Part shown: positions 6,858-9,427 of the stretch, in pieces
How the letters are laid out: the number at the start of each line of letters is the position of its first letter
Numbering within the stretch: position 1 is the first letter of the stretch
Origin: Pseudomonadota bacterium
Lineage (GTDB): Bacteria > Pseudomonadota > Gammaproteobacteria > Burkholderiales > Thiobacillaceae
Direction of reading: 5' to 3'
NCBI GenBank assembly: GCA_030836725.1
Contig: JAUPLV010000081.1
Location: 1 to 9,427, forward strand
DNA length: 9,427 nucleotides
The notes under the pieces: generated by a model
What the model was told of the DNA's origin: nothing
The model's database searches: none
Seen by the model: the letters and a program-made list of their open reading frames with translations, nothing else
Made by a program: the position numbers and the translations under genes

Positions 6858-7466
6858 ATGGGCCAGGAAGTCGATGGGCAACAAAAAGTGGATAAAAGCA
6901 AGCGAAAATTCCTGATCGCTGCGACCGGCGCCGTTGGCGGCGTCGCGGTGGCGGGAGTGGCCGTGCCGCTGGTGATGAGCATGCTGCCGAGCGCTCGCGC
7001 CAAGGCAGCCGGCGCGCCGGTGGAAGTGGACATCAGCAAGGTCGAACCGGGCATGTTGCTGACGGTCGAGTGGCGCGGCAAGCCGGTCTGGATCGTCAAC
7101 CGCACGCCGGAGATGCTCGACCTGATGGCCAAGCACGATGACCAGCTGGCCGATGCCAAAAGCGAAATGCCGCAGCAGCCCGAGTACTGCACCAACGCAC
7201 ACCGCTCGATCAAGCCTGAGCTCCTGGTGGCGGTCGGCATCTGCACCCACCTCGGTTGCTCGCCCACCTTCCGCAAGGAAATCGGCGCGGCCGATCTGGG
7301 CGCCGACTGGCCGGGCGGATTCTTCTGCCCCTGCCATGGTTCGCGTTTCGACCTTGCCGGCCGCGTGTTCAAGGGCGCTCCGGCCCCGACCAATCTGGTG
7401 ATTCCGCCTCATCAATACCTCAGCGACGCCAAACTGCTGATCGGTGTAGACGCAAAAGGAGCTTAA
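6858..7466 (+). CDS. petA: Rieske iron-sulfur subunit of cytochrome bc1 complex
   Basis: This 202-residue protein is the quinol-oxidising [2Fe-2S] subunit of complex III. It passes the first electron from quinol at the Qo site to cytochrome c1. An N-terminal anchor that doubles as Tat signal spans about residues 13-42 (SKRKFLIAATGAVGG, then a hydrophobic helix). The soluble domain carries cluster box 1 CTHLGC at 129-134 and box 2 CPCHGS at 157-162. Ligands are Cys129, His131, Cys157 and His160, with Cys134-Cys159 as the expected disulfide; all are present. The Tat motif has Lys-Arg rather than Arg-Arg. The start has only a weak purine-rich GAGA site, but it places the Tat motif at the usual depth. 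It is the first gene of petABC, 4 bases from petB. Confidence 0.98.
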   Translation: MGQEVDGQQKVDKSKRKFLIAATGAVGGVAVAGVAVPLVMSMLPSARAKAAGAPVEVDISKVEPGMLLTVEWRGKPVWIVNRTPEMLDLMAKHDDQLADAKSEMPQQPEYCTNAHRSIKPELLVAVGICTHLGCSPTFRKEIGAADLGADWPGGFFCPCHGSRFDLAGRVFKGAPAPTNLVIPPHQYLSDAKLLIGVDAKGA

Positions 7467-7470
7467 ATAA

Positions 7471-8706
7471 ATGTCTGCCCTGCAAAAAGTGATGGGTTGG
7501 GTCGATGACCGTTTCCCCCTCACCGCCACCTACAAAGCGCATCTGTCCGAGTACTATGCGCCCAAGAACTTCAATTTCTGGTACTTCTTCGGCTCGCTGG
7601 CGTTGCTGGTGCTGGTGTTGCAGATCGTCACCGGCATTTTCCTCACCATGAACTACAAGCCGGATGCGGAGCTTGCCTTCCTGTCCGTCGAGTACATCAT
7701 GCGCGACGTCGAATGGGGCTGGCTGATCCGCTACATGCACTCCACCGGCGCCTCGATGTTCTTTGTCGTCGTCTATCTGCACATGTTCCGGGGCCTGATG
7801 TACGGTTCCTACCGCAAGCCGCGCGAACTGATCTGGATTTTCGGCGTGCTGATCTATCTGGCGCTGATGGCCGAAGCCTTCCTCGGCTACCTGCTGCCGT
7901 GGGGCCAGATGTCGTTCTGGGGCGCCCAGGTGATCGTCAACCTGTTCGCCGCCGTGCCCTTCATCGGTGAAGACCTGTCGATCTGGATTCGCGGCGACTA
8001 CGTGATTTCCGACGCTACGCTGAACCGTTTCTTCGCCTTCCACGTCATCGCCCTGCCACTGGTGCTGATTGCGCTGGTCGCGGTGCACCTGGTGGCGCTG
8101 CATGAAGTCGGATCGAACAACCCCGACGGCGTCGAGATCAAGAAGCACAAAGACCCCGTCACGCATATCCCGCTCGATGGCATTCCCTTCCATCCGTACT
8201 ACACGGTGAAGGACATCGTCGGCGTGATCGTGTTCCTGATGGTGTTCTCGGCGATCATGTTCTTCGCTCCGGAAATGGGCGGCTACTTCCTCGAAGCCAA
8301 CAACTTCGTCCCGGCCGACCCGCTGCAGACGCCGCTGCACATTGCGCCGCTGTGGTACTTCACCCCGTTCTACGCGATCCTGCGTGCGGTGCCGCCGCTG
8401 TTCGGCTCGCAGTTCCCCGGCGTGGTGGCGATGGGCATGTCGATCGTGCTGATGTTCTTCCTGCCGTGGCTCGATCGCGGCAAGGTCAAGTCGATCCGCT
8501 ATCGCGGCCCGATCTACAAGATCATGCTGGCCCTGTTCATCGTGTCCTTCGTCGGACTCGGCTACCTTGGCCTGCTGCCAGTGACCCCTGTGGCGACCAT
8601 TCTTGCCCAGATATTCTCAGTGATTTACTTCCTGTTTTTCCTGTTGATGCCCTGGTACACATCGATTGACAAAACCAAACCGGAACCGGAAAGGGTGACT
8701 GGCTAA
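7471..8706 (+). CDS. petB: Cytochrome b subunit of cytochrome bc1 complex
   Basis: A 411-residue, mostly hydrophobic integral membrane protein carrying haems bL and bH and both quinone sites of complex III. Haem ligands are His90 (RYMHSTGAS) and His104 (YLHMFRG) in helix B, and His191 (FAFHVIAL) and His206 (VAVHLVAL) in helix D, with 13 and 14 residues between the pairs. LGYLLPWGQMSFWGAQVI at 138-155 and HEVGSNNP at 211-218 are typical. The Qo-site PEWY motif reads PLWY at 293-296, without the glutamate. Full length with N- and C-terminal (b6 and subunit IV-like) halves fused, so it is the bc1 type rather than split b6f. A strong AAGGAG (7456-7461) lies 9 bases before the ATG, within the end of petA. 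The stop TAA directly abuts the petC ATG. Confidence 0.98.
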   Translation: MSALQKVMGWVDDRFPLTATYKAHLSEYYAPKNFNFWYFFGSLALLVLVLQIVTGIFLTMNYKPDAELAFLSVEYIMRDVEWGWLIRYMHSTGASMFFVVVYLHMFRGLMYGSYRKPRELIWIFGVLIYLALMAEAFLGYLLPWGQMSFWGAQVIVNLFAAVPFIGEDLSIWIRGDYVISDATLNRFFAFHVIALPLVLIALVAVHLVALHEVGSNNPDGVEIKKHKDPVTHIPLDGIPFHPYYTVKDIVGVIVFLMVFSAIMFFAPEMGGYFLEANNFVPADPLQTPLHIAPLWYFTPFYAILRAVPPLFGSQFPGVVAMGMSIVLMFFLPWLDRGKVKSIRYRGPIYKIMLALFIVSFVGLGYLGLLPVTPVATILAQIFSVIYFLFFLLMPWYTSIDKTKPEPERVTG

Positions 8707-9427
8707 ATGAAACGCTTGAAGAACTTTCTTTTCCTGCTGGCGGCAGCTCCTGTCTTCGCCTTCGCGGCTGGCGCCACTGTTCACCTGGACAAGGCGCCGG
8801 TCAACCTGGACGATCAGGAATCCCTGCAGCGCGGCGCTCGCGCGTTCGTGAACTACTGCCTGAACTGCCACAGCGCAGCCGCAATGCGCTATACGCGGAT
8901 GCAGGACCTGGGCCTGACCGAAGAGCAGATCAAGGACAACCTGATGTTCGCGGCCGAGAAGCCGGGCGAAACCATGAAGGCGACCATGAGCAAGGCCGAC
9001 GGCAAGGTCTGGTTCGGCGCCTCGCCGCCCGATCTCAGCGTCATCTCCCGTTCGCGCGGCGCCGACTGGCTGTACACCTACCTGCGCGGCTTCTACCGCG
9101 ACGATACCCGTGCCACAGGCTGGAACAACACGGTATTCGACAAGGTGGGCATGCCGCACGTGATGTGGAGCCTGCAGGGTGAAATGGCGCCTCGCTACAA
9201 GAAGGTGGGCGAGCATGAAGTGATCGATCGGCTCGAACTGGTCAAGCCCGGCAGCATGTCGCTGGTCGAGTACGACGCCATGGTCGGCGATCTGGTCAAC
9301 TATCTGGTTTGGATGGGCGAACCCGCCCAGGTCCAGCGCAAGCAGCTCGGTATCATCGTGCTGATTTTCCTGTCCGTATTCTTTGTCGTGGCCTACTATC
9401 TGAAGAAAGAATTCTGGAAAGACATCC
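8707..9427 (+). CDS. petC: Cytochrome c1 subunit of cytochrome bc1 complex, last codons cut off
   Basis: 240 codons of cytochrome c1, which takes electrons from the Rieske protein and gives them to soluble cytochrome c on the periplasmic side. A signal peptide (MKRLKNFLFLLAAAPVFAFA) precedes the haem site CLNCH at 51-55. The family block GMPHVMWSLQG is at 148-158. The likely distal haem ligand is Met184 in PGSMSLVEYD, aligned with the ATMSQV methionine of mitochondrial c1. The single C-terminal anchor is at about 213-232 (QLGIIVLIFLSVFFVVAYYL), followed by KKEFWKDI, where the window ends. Homologues usually stop within a few residues of this point, so nearly all of the protein is seen. The ATG directly follows the petB TAA, indicating translational coupling; a modest GGAAAGGGTG lies about 8 bases upstream. 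Confidence 0.97.
   Translation, partial: MKRLKNFLFLLAAAPVFAFAAGATVHLDKAPVNLDDQESLQRGARAFVNYCLNCHSAAAMRYTRMQDLGLTEEQIKDNLMFAAEKPGETMKATMSKADGKVWFGASPPDLSVISRSRGADWLYTYLRGFYRDDTRATGWNNTVFDKVGMPHVMWSLQGEMAPRYKKVGEHEVIDRLELVKPGSMSLVEYDAMVGDLVNYLVWMGEPAQVQRKQLGIIVLIFLSVFFVVAYYLKKEFWKDI

Noticed and set aside
7420..8340. 306-codon minus-strand frame over petB
   Set aside because: Antisense shadow of cytochrome b, rich in His, Gln and Asp; no family resemblance.

Overview
This is a GC-rich, gene-dense chromosomal window. It most likely comes from a betaproteobacterium, possibly a respiratory Nitrosomonadales or Thiobacillus-like lineage; that finer placement is an inference from protein style and gene order, not a proven assignment. 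The evidence is the fbcFBC/petABC-type bc1 operon with a cytochrome b lacking the PEWY glutamate, a GGGQNQR-type NadC, a sigma32-like clpB promoter, and a palindromic repeat of a type common in beta- and gammaproteobacteria. There is no tRNA, rRNA, CRISPR array, insertion sequence, phage gene or recognisable defence system. No stretch over 300 bases lacks a gene.

Left part (1-3241). The 5' two thirds of clpB (disaggregase) run off the left edge on the minus strand behind a good heat-shock promoter match. Divergent from it, nadC (NAD synthesis) and a GNAT acetyltransferase overlap by ATGA on the plus strand. The nadC gene carries an in-frame insert of about 40 codons, made of two tandem palindromic repeat units and a run of ten G. 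This is the most unusual object in the window.

Middle part (3242-5530). A minus-strand operon reads: exported small cytochrome c, then pterin-4a-carbinolamine dehydratase, then the ribosome-assembly GTPase rsgA. A 135-base divergent region with a 12-bp direct repeat separates it from orn (oligoribonuclease) on the plus strand.

Right part (5531-9427). A membrane-anchored, single-PDZ HtrA/DegS-like protease (minus) is divergent from the plus-strand operon petA-petB-petC: Rieske protein, cytochrome b and cytochrome c1. The last gene is cut by the window edge a few codons before its expected end. Together the pet genes encode the quinol:cytochrome c oxidoreductase of the respiratory chain. The other genes are housekeeping: protein quality control, cofactor synthesis, ribosome assembly and RNA turnover.

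I found no convincing undescribed multi-gene system. What deserves a second look is the palindromic insert in nadC, the G10 tract, the KR-type Tat signal of the Rieske protein, the PLWY motif in cytochrome b, and the small cytochrome c with no obvious distal methionine.
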